A stretch of DNA of 43,870 nucleotides from Zoogloea ramigera (GCF_006539865.1 NZ_BJNV01000045.1:1-43870), one strand, 5' to 3'; positions 34,423 through 42,670 are shown, numbered from the stretch's first letter. Made by a program: numbers and translations. The notes: generated by a model not told the origin, from the sequence alone.

Positions 34423-36267
34423 CTAACGCAGCAGGCGGCGACCGGCAGCCAGCAGGGCCAGGGCGAGCAGGGTGGCCAGGCTGGCGAGGTCGGTTGCACC
34501 GCCGCCACCGCCGCCCGAGCTGCTGGGGGCGGCCTGGACGACGATGGAAACATCCTGCACACCGGCTCGGCCGGCGCTGTCCGTTACCGTGAGCCGCAGA
34601 ATGTAGGTGCCGGCTGCCGGTGCCGTGAAGGTGGTGCTGGGGGTGTTGGAGCCCAGCGTGCCGGCGGGGCCGCTCAACTGGGACCACTCCCAGGTGCTCA
34701 GCCCGGCGCCGGGGGCCGCCTGGCTTTGTTCGGAACCCAGGGTGAAGGCGGTGCCGGCCCGCGGTGATGCGGGCACGCTGATGACGACGGATGGATTCTG
34801 CGCCCCGGCATCGATGGCTGCGGCCACTGCGGCGCTGGCGTTGAGCATCCCGGCGCCGCAGGTGATGGTGGTGCAATTGCACTGGCCATCGCCGTCGATA
34901 GCCGGGCAGATCGGCAGGTTGCTGTCGACCGGGAAAGTGCGGGCACTGCGCTTGATGCGGCTGGCGATCTCGGCTTCATCGAGCCCGGGGTTGGCCGCGA
35001 TCATCAGCGCGGCTGTGCCCGCTACCAGGGGCACCGCGAAGCTGGTGCCGATGGTGATGTCGTTGATGCCCGTGTAGCCGTTGCTGCCCGGTGTGGTCGA
35101 GCCGAAGTTGATGGCATTGACGAAGGGGAACAGGCAGGGCTGGCCGCTGAGGATATTCACGCAGTTGCCCGCCGGCGCGCTGATGCCGACTTCCGGCCCG
35201 TAGCTCGAGTAGCCCACCTTGGTGCCCGTGTGGCGGATGCCGGCGACGGCCAGCACGCCGGCACAGCTGGCGGGCTCTTCGACCGGGCTGGTCTCGTTGC
35301 CGGCGGCGGCCACGATCAGTGCGCCTGCCTGGCGGATCTCGGCGATGGCGCTTGCGTAGGCGCTGCTGCAGCCGCTACCGCCGGCCAGGCTCAGGTTGAT
35401 GACCCGGGCCGGGTTGGGGTTGGCGGGCACGCCGGGCACCGTGAGCCCGGCGGCCCAGCGCATGCCGGCGATGATGTCGGAGTCGAAGCCGCCGCATTTG
35501 CCCAGCACACGCACCGGCAGCACGCGGGTGGCGCCGCCGACGCCGGCGATGCCCAGCCCGTTGTTGGCCTGGGCCGCGACGATCCCGGCTACCTGGGTGC
35601 CGTGCCATGAGCTGGCATGGGTGTCCGAGGTGCCGCACATGCTGCGCAGGGTCGCGTTGGCGAGATCGGCGCTGGAGAGGTAGTCGCCGGGGTCAGAGGC
35701 GTCGGCGTCGCGGTCGCTGTCACCGTCGCCGGAGTTGAGGCCGTCCGCGATGAAGTCGTAGCCCGGGAGCAGGGGTGCGGCGAGGTCTTCATGGTCGAAG
35801 CGCACGCCGGTGTCCACGACGGCGACCACCACGCTGGCGCTGCCGCCGGTGAGGCTCCAGGCTCCGACGGCGTCGATGGCCGCCGGTTGGGTGATGCCGG
35901 GCGCCTGCAGATACCACTGGTTGCCCAGCAGCGGGTCGGTGGGCAGAGCGCGGATGGTCTTGATGCGGTCGGGCACCGCGTATTCCACGTCGGCCTGCTG
36001 GGCAAGGCGGGCGGCGAGGGCTTCGGAGCTGATCCCGCTGGCCTGCATCACCTGCAGGTCGGGGGCCGGCTGGCCGAGCATTCTGGCGCTGACGCCCAGG
36101 CGTGCGCCAAGGCTCCGCACCCGGCTGGCCGCCTGGGCCTGCTTGAGGGGCGACGCGGCCTTGAGCTTGACGATCACCCGGGCTTCGAGATCGGCCGCGG
36201 GGGCAGGGGAGGAGAGCAGGGCGCCGAGGCCGAGAATGGCTGCGCAAAGGGCATAGCGGTGGGTCAT
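34423..36267 (-). CDS. Secreted subtilisin-like (S8) protease with C-terminal sorting signal
   Basis: The 614-residue precursor has a signal peptide (cleavage near PAPAA, residue 25), an I9-type propeptide (about 28-102, with VIVKLKA and VEYAVPD), and an S8 catalytic domain with D152 (VDTGVRFDHEDL), H222 (WHGTQVAGIVAA), N324 and S409 (GTSFAVPLVAGT). Many Cys suggest disulfides. An Ig/PKD-like domain (about 490-585) follows. The end is Gly-rich (SSSGGGGGG), then a hydrophobic helix and the basic RRLLR, the layout of a GlyGly-CTERM sorting signal recognised by rhombosortase. A small exported I9-like gene overlaps its start by 4 nt (ATGA). Confidence 0.92.
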   Translation of the reverse strand: MTHRYALCAAILGLGALLSSPAPAADLEARVIVKLKAASPLKQAQAASRVRSLGARLGVSARMLGQPAPDLQVMQASGISSEALAARLAQQADVEYAVPDRIKTIRALPTDPLLGNQWYLQAPGITQPAAIDAVGAWSLTGGSASVVVAVVDTGVRFDHEDLAAPLLPGYDFIADGLNSGDGDSDRDADASDPGDYLSSADLANATLRSMCGTSDTHASSWHGTQVAGIVAAQANNGLGIAGVGGATRVLPVRVLGKCGGFDSDIIAGMRWAAGLTVPGVPANPNPARVINLSLAGGSGCSSAYASAIAEIRQAGALIVAAAGNETSPVEEPASCAGVLAVAGIRHTGTKVGYSSYGPEVGISAPAGNCVNILSGQPCLFPFVNAINFGSTTPGSNGYTGINDITIGTSFAVPLVAGTAALMIAANPGLDEAEIASRIKRSARTFPVDSNLPICPAIDGDGQCNCTTITCGAGMLNASAAVAAAIDAGAQNPSVVISVPASPRAGTAFTLGSEQSQAAPGAGLSTWEWSQLSGPAGTLGSNTPSTTFTAPAAGTYILRLTVTDSAGRAGVQDVSIVVQAAPSSSGGGGGGATDLASLATLLALALLAAGRRLLR

Positions 36268-36590
36268 CGCGAATCCTTCAGGGTGTCGGGGCTCAGGTAG
36301 TCGACGGAAGGCTGGGCCTTGAGTGCGGCGAGGGCGCGCCCGCAGCCGGGGTCACTTGCCGGGCAGCGCAGCCGGTAAACGTGGCTGCGGGGCGAGAGGG
36401 ACGACACAAAGGCGAATTCTGCGCCACTGGCCGCGGCAAGCCGGGCGAGGGTGGCCGGCGCGGCGCCATCGACGGGCTCGGTGAAGCCGATGATGACCTG
36501 CACCGGAGCGGCGGGCGCGGGCGCCGTGGCGCAGGCCTGGGCGCCCACCAGGCTGGCGGCGACCAGCAGGAGGCGGCCGGTGGGCGTCAC
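36264..36590 (-). CDS. Small exported I9-propeptide-like protein, possible partner of the S8 protease
   Basis: The likely start is GTG 36590, giving 108 residues with a signal peptide; Cys20 in GAQAC is a weak lipobox, so it may be a lipoprotein or be cut by signal peptidase I. The rest reads like a peptidase inhibitor I9 domain: strand VQVIIGFTEPV, helix ATLARLAAASG, strand HVYRLRC, helix RALAALKAQPSVDYLSPD. The last piece matches the usual end of a subtilisin propeptide (ALKADPDVEYVEPD type). The stop overlaps the start of the S8 protease gene, so they are translationally coupled. An inhibitor or folding helper for that protease is a reasonable guess. The start codon is uncertain. Confidence 0.6.
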   Translation of the reverse strand: MTPTGRLLLVAASLVGAQACATAPAPAAPVQVIIGFTEPVDGAAPATLARLAAASGAEFAFVSSLSPRSHVYRLRCPASDPGCGRALAALKAQPSVDYLSPDTLKDSR

Positions 36591-36612
36591 GCCGGGCCTT
36601 CGGGGCGGACGC

Positions 36613-36861
36613 TCAGCGCGGCGGGCCGCGGCGGGCAGGCTTCGGGGCGGCGGCGGGGGCCGGCTTGGAATAGAGCTTGAAGACACGCTTGGCGTCCTGC
36701 TCTGCGCGCAGCTGGGTGCAGAGCGAGGGGTCGTCGTCGTGTTCGCTGAAATAGCCGTCGGCCTGGGCACGCATCACCAGCTTCACCGAAGCGTCTTCGC
36801 TCAGGCCGAAGCGTTCGAAAATAAGGGTGGTGACTTCGTCCAGGTGCTGTTCGTAATTCAT
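36613..36861 (-). CDS. Hypothetical small protein
   Basis: I do not recognise this 82-residue protein. It starts MNYEQHLDEVTTLIFERFG, is acidic in the first 50 residues and mostly helical by pattern, and ends in a Pro/Ala/Lys/Arg-rich tail (KPAPAAAPKPARRGPPR). There is no signal peptide or membrane segment, so it is cytoplasmic. It ends 22 nt before the I9-like gene on the same strand and is divergent from the MOSC gene. The composition of the first half looks like real coding sequence. Confidence 0.55.
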   Translation of the reverse strand: MNYEQHLDEVTTLIFERFGLSEDASVKLVMRAQADGYFSEHDDDPSLCTQLRAEQDAKRVFKLYSKPAPAAAPKPARRGPPR

Positions 36862-36968
36862 CGTCGGTCCAGGTTGGGTGGGCAGGGGAGTTTGCTCGGG
36901 GTTCAATTGTGGAAGGATAATCCCTTTCACGCCCTGTGATCCCACCGAGTTCGACCTGCGAGGCCCCC

Positions 36969-37766
36969 ATGTCTGCTGTTCCTGTTCTTTCTGCCCTTTA
37001 CCGTTATCCGGTCAAGTCCATGCGCGGCGAGTCCCTCGATGCCAGCCCGGTGGGGCCCCACGGCTTGCCCTACGATCGAATGTGGATGGTGGCCGACGAA
37101 GGTGGCCGTTTCGTGACCGGGCGGACGCATCCCGAGCTGGTGCTGGTGTCCGCCCGGCCGGGGCCGGCGGGTGTCACCCTCAGTGCGCCCGGGCGTGACG
37201 AGCTGTTCGTGCCCAACAGTGCCTTCACCGAGGCCTGGCCGACGACGGTCTGGGGCAGCGAGTTTCCGGCCTGGCGGGGCGCTGCGGCGGCTGATGCGTG
37301 GGTCTCAGCCTACCTGGGCAGCCGTCTGCGCTTCATGTGGATCGGAGCAGCCACCGCGCGCCGGGTAAAAACCGACAGCGACGTCCCCCTTACCTTTGCC
37401 GATGGCTATCCGCTGCTGCTGATCGGCCAGGCCTCGCTCGACGCGCTGTCGGCGCGCCTCGGCCGGCCGCTGGCGATGGCTCGTTTTCGGCCCAATCTGG
37501 TCGTCTCCGGTGCCGAGGCCTTCGCCGAGGACAGCTGGAAGCGCATCCGCATCGGTGGGGCCATCTTCCGCATTGCCAAGCCCTGCGAGCGCTGCGTGTT
37601 CACCACCGTCGACCCCGACACCGGCCACAAGGCCCTCGACCAGGAGCCGCTGCGCACCCTGGCGAAGTTCCGCAAGGCGCCGGATGGCGTGCTCTTCGGG
37701 CAGAACGTGATCGCCGAGGGCGAGACCGAGCTGGTGGTGGGAATGCCGGTTGAAGTGCTCGATTGA
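36969..37766 (+). CDS. MOSC domain protein
   Basis: The ATG at 36969 gives 265 residues. An N-terminal MOSC beta-barrel domain (LSALYRYPVKSMRGESLD, YDRMWMVADEGGRFVTGRTHP in parts) is followed by a MOSC domain (MARFRPNLVVSG, WKRIRIGGAIFRIAKPCERC, FGQNVIAEG). The conserved Cys in KPCERC is the expected molybdenum ligand. Members include YcbX and the mARC proteins, which reduce N-hydroxylated compounds using a molybdenum cofactor and electrons from a ferredoxin or flavoprotein. This protein lacks the C-terminal 2Fe-2S domain seen in YcbX. It stands alone, divergent from the small hypothetical gene. Confidence 0.9.
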   Translation: MSAVPVLSALYRYPVKSMRGESLDASPVGPHGLPYDRMWMVADEGGRFVTGRTHPELVLVSARPGPAGVTLSAPGRDELFVPNSAFTEAWPTTVWGSEFPAWRGAAAADAWVSAYLGSRLRFMWIGAATARRVKTDSDVPLTFADGYPLLLIGQASLDALSARLGRPLAMARFRPNLVVSGAEAFAEDSWKRIRIGGAIFRIAKPCERCVFTTVDPDTGHKALDQEPLRTLAKFRKAPDGVLFGQNVIAEGETELVVGMPVEVLD

Positions 37767-37899
37767 GCGCCTGAATGAACCGGCAGGGCTACGCCGCACG
37801 CCCGACATCCAGCGCCGCCGCCGTCCAAATTTGGGCGGGGCGGGCCGAACTGGATAGAATCGCGGCTACTTTACCGTTCAACCCAGGCCAAAGAAGCTC

Positions 37900-39213
37900 A
37901 TGACTATCACCTCCCTGAATCAACTTCCGCAAACCAACATCTTTCGCAAGGGCGACGTGTTCGTGCTGTTCGGCGAGCTCTTCGGGCGCGGCTACGCCAG
38001 CGGCCTCGTCGGCGAAGCGCGGAAGGCCGGCATGGAGATCGTCGGCATCACCGTTGGCCGCCGCGACGAAAACAACGCGCTGCGCCCCCTGAACGCCGAA
38101 GAGCTGGCCGCCGCCGAGGCCAACCTGGGTGGCAAGATCATCAACGTGCCGCTGATGGCCGGCTTCGATCTCGACGCCCCGGCCGGCGAGCCCACGCCCA
38201 CCGATCTCCTCGGCAGCCTGACCCTGAAAAGCTGGGAGGCCGACAAGCTCGACTGGGCCCATATCGAGAAATGCCGCCAGGTCGGCATCCAGCGCTTCAA
38301 GAGCGGCGTGGCCCAGGTGATGGCCGAGCTCGACGGCCTGATCGGCGAGGGGCGCAACGTCTTCTTTGCCCACACGATGGCGGGCGGCATCCCCAAGGCC
38401 AAGGTCTTCATGGTGATCGCCAACCGCATCTACAAGGGTCGCGGCGACCGCTTCATGTCGTCCCAGACCCTGCTCGACAGCGACCTGGGCAAGCTGATCC
38501 TGCAGAACTTCGACGAAGTGTCGGCCAACAGTTTTCAGTACCTCATCGAAGGCAGCGCGGCGATCCGCGCCCGCGTCGAGGCCGCTGGCGGCCAGGTGCG
38601 CTATTCGGCCTATGGCTACCATGGCACCGAGATCCTGCAGGGCGGCGCCTACCAGTGGCAGACCTACACCAACTACACCCAAGGCTACGCCAAGATGCGC
38701 CTCGAGCGCATCGCCCAGGACGCCTGGGCCCAGGGCATCAAGGCCACGGTGTACAACTGCCCGGAGATCCGCACCAACTCCACCGACGTGTTCGCTGGCG
38801 TCGAGCTGCCGCTGATCTCGCTGCTCCATGCCCTCAAAAAAGAGGGCGGCGGCGCCTGGGCCGATGCCCAGTGGCAGGCCTGCCGCGACCTGCTGGCCGA
38901 CGGCCACACCCTTGAAGACGTGCTGCAGAAGGTCGCCGATTTCCACGCCAGCGAGGTGATGCAGGGCTACCGCGACTTCGCCGCCTGGCCGATGCCCAAC
39001 AGCCCGGCCCAGGCCGAGCTGACCATCGGCACCTCCGACGACATCGCCCAGATGCACACCGACCGCAAGGCGCTGATCACCGATCTGCTCAGCACCCTGG
39101 TGCTGGAAGCCACCGGGCCGCTGATCCTGCGCGAATCGTCGGCGCCGGCCGGCCCGGTGCTGTGGCTCAACCACGACATCATCGCGCGGCAGCTCAACCA
39201 GCTCCACGCCTGA
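37900..39213 (+). CDS. FabMG-type putative enoyl-ACP reductase
   Basis: The 437-residue protein matches, as I recall it, the FabMG family of putative enoyl-ACP reductases, some of which came from triclosan-resistance screens. Visible features are the N-terminal FRKGDVFVLFGELFGRGYASGLV and VGRRDENNALRPL, the central FFAHTMAGGIPKAKVFM and the segment YTNYTQGYAK (Y256-x8-K265), a spacing like that of FabV catalytic residues; Y259 and Y263 are alternatives. It would be a soluble nucleotide-dependent enzyme. A classical fabI lies 3.7 kb downstream, so this would be a second, non-FabI reductase. The name rests on memory of the family, not on a search. Confidence 0.6.
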   Translation: MTITSLNQLPQTNIFRKGDVFVLFGELFGRGYASGLVGEARKAGMEIVGITVGRRDENNALRPLNAEELAAAEANLGGKIINVPLMAGFDLDAPAGEPTPTDLLGSLTLKSWEADKLDWAHIEKCRQVGIQRFKSGVAQVMAELDGLIGEGRNVFFAHTMAGGIPKAKVFMVIANRIYKGRGDRFMSSQTLLDSDLGKLILQNFDEVSANSFQYLIEGSAAIRARVEAAGGQVRYSAYGYHGTEILQGGAYQWQTYTNYTQGYAKMRLERIAQDAWAQGIKATVYNCPEIRTNSTDVFAGVELPLISLLHALKKEGGGAWADAQWQACRDLLADGHTLEDVLQKVADFHASEVMQGYRDFAAWPMPNSPAQAELTIGTSDDIAQMHTDRKALITDLLSTLVLEATGPLILRESSAPAGPVLWLNHDIIARQLNQLHA

Positions 39214-39523
39214 GCCCGCTCGGGCGCTGCGGGCGACGCTCCTTCGGGGGTTCGTCCGTTGCCGCGGCGCCGGAGCGCGGGCAGTCTGGCAGCGCTGACC
39301 AGCGAAAGCCGGGTTTTGGCGCTGCCTGCACCCCTGGGCGGCAAGCTGGCGCGATGAGTGGCGCCGAGGGCTTGAAGGGGTGCAAACGGGCCTTCGGCGT
39401 CCATTTTTGTATGTTCTGAAAATTACTATTTTCAGAAATTGAGGCATGGAAAAAGGCGCCGCCCCACTGCATCGGCCACAAAACTCACTCAATCGCCGTC
39501 GCCCGGCTGGCCGGCTCAGTTTC
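39214..39523. other. Intergenic region between convergent FabMG-type and recombinase B genes
   Basis: This 310-bp region has no supported gene. It contains a perfect AT-rich inverted repeat at 39414-39437. The remainder is GC-rich, with a small hairpin just after the FabMG-type stop (GCCCGCTCGGGC at 39214-39225). Confidence 0.5.
39414..39437. repeat. AT-rich 10-bp inverted repeat near recombinase B
   Basis: Arms TTCTGAAAAT (39414-39423) and ATTTTCAGAA (39428-39437) are perfectly complementary around TACT. It lies 87 bp beyond the 3' end of recombinase B in otherwise GC-rich DNA. It could be a recombination core site, an operator or a weak bidirectional terminator; sequence alone does not decide. 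Confidence 0.7.
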
Positions 39524-40897
39524 TCAGTTTTCGTCGAGCAGCCTGGAGATCGAATCGATCGCTCCACCACGGGCCTCGTCGTCGAGGTGCACGTAGTACT
39601 TGCTGGTTGTCCGCGGGTCTTTGTGGCGGAGATGTTCGGCGGTCATCGCCAGTGACACCTGGCCTAGCGCGAAGTGACTGCCCCGCGTGTGCCTGAGCCA
39701 GTGGGACGCGGCCTGGCGCAGGATGGGCGCCCAGTCGGGGTTCTGCCTGGCGGCAAACGGCGCGGCGTAGCTGAAGAAACGCTGCAGTTCGGTGTTCAGG
39801 TAGCCGGCCGTCACGCCTTGGCCGGTTTTCAGCGCATGGTTGGGGCGCACGCGCTTGGGGGTGAGCTTGGCGATCAGCGGTGTCTGGCCCTCGTCGGGCG
39901 ATGGATGGCCCGGCAGGCCGCGGGCGAGCCGATAGCGGATGAGCGCGTCGAGCGCCTGATCGTCTAGCGTGACACGGTCGGGGCCGTCGGTAGCCGTCCT
40001 GCCCTTGCCGATCACCTTCCAGACCCAGCGCTGCCCGCTCCGGACGATGGCGTTCATCATCGTCTCGGTGAGCTCCGCCCGGCGGCTGGCCGCTGCGTAG
40101 CCGAACAGCAGGATGCAGCGCAGGCGCTCGCGACGCTCCTGGGGCCAGCAGCGGGCCTGCCCCGGCTCTGTTGGGTCGTTGGCCAGGCCCGGTGAGTCGG
40201 GAATCTGCCAGGTGTTTTCATCGGAATCGAGGAAGCCGCGGAGCCAGCGCCACAGGGCGATCGAGAACGCCTTGCCCTGGTCCTGGTTGTCGAGGGCGAT
40301 GGCCTCCTGGCGGCGCTGGCGCGCGTAGCGCTCCGGGCTCAGTTGCAGCTTTTCGAGCTCGTCGTGGGAGATCTCCTCGCCGGTGAGCCTGCCGAGCTTC
40401 ATGCAGGGGTTGGCGGCCAGGTAGCCGCCCTCGTGTAGAAAACGGAAGAAGCTGCGGATCGTCGTGTCGGCCCGGCGACGGCTGCCGATCGAGAGCCCGC
40501 GCAAGCGTGGCGTCTGCCCGTCGCCTGCAGCGCCGTCCGGCTTGAAGGGCATGAAATCCGCCGGCCAGCCCTCCGCCGGCAGATAAGGCACGGCGAGCCA
40601 CACCCGGAACGCCTCCAGATCGCCCAGCGTGGCACTCGACACCGGCCGGCCGCGGAGATAGAGCATGAAGGCCATGAAGCGCCGCAGCTCCTGCAGGTAG
40701 GCCTTGCGGGTGTGGGCGTTCTTGGCCCGGGTGTTCAGCCAGACGACGATCGCCTCGTGGTCGCTGTCCACGCCGAGGGCGTTGGCTGAACTCACGGCCC
40801 GCTGCGTGCCCGGCACGCCCTGGAGGTGCGCCGGTACAGGCGGCAGCGCATTGCCTGCACTGCTGAATGAAGCTTTCACGGGTAAATCCTTGCTCAT
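39524..40897 (-). CDS. Tyrosine recombinase B of the recombinase/KfrA pair
   Basis: From ATG 40897, preceded by AGGGGC, the product has 457 residues; an ATG at 40915 is also in frame. The core-binding domain (about 45-165) has AHTRKAYLQELRRFMAF and TTIRSFFRFLHEGGYL around a long insert. Catalytic residues are R272 (SRRAELTE), K298 (GKG), H399 and R402 (HWLRHTRG), H425 (LRHKD) and the nucleophile Y434 (TTSKYYVH). It resembles recombinase A in its catalytic motifs and length but is clearly diverged. It is divergent from the second KfrA-like gene, whereas pair A is codirectional. An AT-rich inverted repeat lies beyond its 3' end. Confidence 0.88.
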   Translation of the reverse strand: MSKDLPVKASFSSAGNALPPVPAHLQGVPGTQRAVSSANALGVDSDHEAIVVWLNTRAKNAHTRKAYLQELRRFMAFMLYLRGRPVSSATLGDLEAFRVWLAVPYLPAEGWPADFMPFKPDGAAGDGQTPRLRGLSIGSRRRADTTIRSFFRFLHEGGYLAANPCMKLGRLTGEEISHDELEKLQLSPERYARQRRQEAIALDNQDQGKAFSIALWRWLRGFLDSDENTWQIPDSPGLANDPTEPGQARCWPQERRERLRCILLFGYAAASRRAELTETMMNAIVRSGQRWVWKVIGKGRTATDGPDRVTLDDQALDALIRYRLARGLPGHPSPDEGQTPLIAKLTPKRVRPNHALKTGQGVTAGYLNTELQRFFSYAAPFAARQNPDWAPILRQAASHWLRHTRGSHFALGQVSLAMTAEHLRHKDPRTTSKYYVHLDDEARGGAIDSISRLLDEN

Positions 40898-41098
40898 CGC
40901 GCCCCTGCCCTCCATGTGACTGAGCTGATTTAACTGAAGTAAAGCTCAAGATGGCTAATTGTAACGATAACAAACAAACTCGCCATTATTAATAGTAAAA
41001 CGCAACAAAATTGCGCAATGGCGCAATATATGAAACGATAGCAACGTAAAGTTCCGCATGTCGCGGATCGGGCAAAATACCGACGGAAAGGGCTGGCC
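40898..41098. promoter_or_regulatory. Divergent regulatory region of recombinase B and KfrA-like B
   Basis: This 200-bp AT-rich region must hold both promoters. It contains the perfect inverted repeat TTGCGC-AATG-GCGCAA (41011-41026), in which GCGCAAT also occurs as a direct repeat, and an imperfect palindrome CCGCATGTCGCGG near 41056. RK2 KfrA represses its own promoter by binding inverted repeats, so 41011-41026 is a candidate operator. No promoter matches consensus well. Confidence 0.5.
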
Positions 41099-42175
41099 AT
41101 GGCGAGTGCCGTGACTTACGAGATGGTCGAGGATGTCTGCAATCACCTGGCCGCCGGCGGCGAGAGCCCGACCTACCTGAAGGTGCATCAGCGTCTGGGC
41201 AAAGGCTCCACGCGCATCGTGTCGGCCTACATCCGGCAGTGGCGGGAGGCCCAGGTGCTCAGCCAGGCGCTGGAGCGTGATCCGCTTTTTGGGGAATGGC
41301 CGGAGGCCTTGCAGCTGAAGGCCCGGAGCCTGTTCGATGGCCTGCTGGCGCTCTCGGCCGAGGCCGCAAACGCCTCGGCCGAGAGCCAGAGATCGAGTTT
41401 CGAGGAGCGGGCGCGGGTGCTTGCCGCAGAGGCGCAGGAGGCCGCCCGCGTGGCAGATGACGCCCTCGGCAAGCTGCGCACCGAGCAAGCCGAAAGCGCA
41501 CGTCTCGCGGCGGAGATCAGGTCTCTCGAGGCAGCGGCGGAAGGCCGGCAGAACATGATCTCCGACCTGATCGGGCAGCGTGCGCTGCAGGAAGCCCGCC
41601 TCGCCGAAGCGGCGGCGGGCCTGGAAGCCCTGCGGGCCGAGCACGCGCAGCAAGTCACGCGACTGGCCGACGAGGCCGCGGCCGAGCGTCAGCGCTTGCT
41701 GGAGGAGATCCGCCTGGAGCAGGAAAGAGCCGGCGGTGAGCGCGAACTTCTGATGCGCCAGACCGACAGCCTACGCCAGGATCACATGGCGGCGGTGGAA
41801 GAGTTGCGGCAGCGGGTGGCGAAGCTGGATGGCGTACTGGTGAGCCAACGGCAAAAGAACCAAGAGGCGGAGCAGCGCGCTTCAGCGCTCGCGGCGAGCC
41901 GGCAGCAACTCGAGGAGACAGTGGCCGCGGCCGAGCGTCGGTCGGCTGGGCTGGAGGACGAGCTGACCCGGCTGCGGGCCCGGCAGGTTGCGGATGCGGC
42001 CAGGCTTGGCGGGCAGGAGACGCAGATCTCCATGCTCATGCAGCAGCTGGGCCGGGAGTCACAACGGGCCGTGGCCGCTGAAGAGCGCCTCCAGGCGCTC
42101 ATGCTTAAACCGCCCGCAGCCCCCTCCCCCCTGCCTGCGGCCGCGGGGCCCGACGCTCCTGAGGGTGGAGCGTGA
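41099..42175 (+). CDS. KfrA-like coiled-coil DNA-binding protein B
   Basis: The 358-residue protein starts at ATG 41099 after GAAAGGG. Residues about 5-48 are the KfrA-type DNA-binding domain (VEDVCNHLAAGGESPTYLKV, then KGSTRIVSAYIRQWR). This aligns without gaps to the same region of the protein at 26968-28011, so the two are paralogues. A coiled coil rich in Ala, Glu, Arg and Gln covers residues about 75-335, and a Pro/Ala tail follows. It is divergent from recombinase B and convergent with the ProQ-like gene. A role in controlling the recombinase or organising its DNA site is inferred from the repeated pairing. Confidence 0.85.
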   Translation: MASAVTYEMVEDVCNHLAAGGESPTYLKVHQRLGKGSTRIVSAYIRQWREAQVLSQALERDPLFGEWPEALQLKARSLFDGLLALSAEAANASAESQRSSFEERARVLAAEAQEAARVADDALGKLRTEQAESARLAAEIRSLEAAAEGRQNMISDLIGQRALQEARLAEAAAGLEALRAEHAQQVTRLADEAAAERQRLLEEIRLEQERAGGERELLMRQTDSLRQDHMAAVEELRQRVAKLDGVLVSQRQKNQEAEQRASALAASRQQLEETVAAAERRSAGLEDELTRLRARQVADAARLGGQETQISMLMQQLGRESQRAVAAEERLQALMLKPPAAPSPLPAAAGPDAPEGGA

Positions 42176-42223
42176 GTTTCAGCGGGAGGGCTGCAGGCCT
42201 TTGCGGGAAGCCTGGAGTTTCGC

Positions 42224-42670
42224 TTACTTGCGGCCGAACTTGCTGGCCAGGGCCTCGAGCTTGCGGGTGCGCTCGGCTTCGGCGGCGGCTTCAGCCGCGG
42301 CGGCTTCGGCAGCCGCCTTTTCGGCCCGGCGCTTTTCGGCGCCGGCCTTGAAGTGTTCGCGCAGCTGCTGGGCGGCGTGGTCCCGCTGCTCGGCCGTCAC
42401 CGGGTCGGCGGGCGTGCCGTCGAGATTGAAACGGTTCGAGGCGTTCTGCATGGCCTTGAGGTAGGAGATCGACCGGGTGTGGAAGCCCATGGCTGGCCGC
42501 AGCAGTTTCTTTTCGAACTCGGGGTGGATCGCCATCACCTGCTTGTCGATACCGATGGCCAGCGGCTTGAACTCCGCGAAAACCGGGAAAGCCGCGCGCA
42601 GGACCTTGAGCATTTCTTTGGCGCTCCGGATCTCGGCAGGGGCGGTCTGATTGGGGGTGGTGTTGTCCAT
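42224..42670 (-). CDS. ProQ/FinO-domain RNA-binding protein
   Basis: The 148-residue protein has a ProQ/FinO domain at residues about 15-110: EMLKVLRAAFPVFAEFKPLAIGI, then HPEFEKKLLRPAMGFHTRSISYLKAM and RFNLDGTPADPVT, each a family landmark. An Ala/Glu/Arg helix and the basic end KLEALASKFGRK follow. ProQ proteins bind structured RNA and sRNA-mRNA pairs after transcription. The length is like the minimal chaperones of Neisseria and Legionella, without the E. coli C-terminal Tudor-like domain. It converges with the KfrA-like gene B and is divergent from fabI. Confidence 0.9.
   Translation of the reverse strand: MDNTTPNQTAPAEIRSAKEMLKVLRAAFPVFAEFKPLAIGIDKQVMAIHPEFEKKLLRPAMGFHTRSISYLKAMQNASNRFNLDGTPADPVTAEQRDHAAQQLREHFKAGAEKRRAEKAAAEAAAAEAAAEAERTRKLEALASKFGRK

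Noticed and set aside
37789-39570. 593-codon minus-strand frame over the FabMG-type gene
   Set aside because: Antisense shadow; it spans two intergenic regions without start signals.
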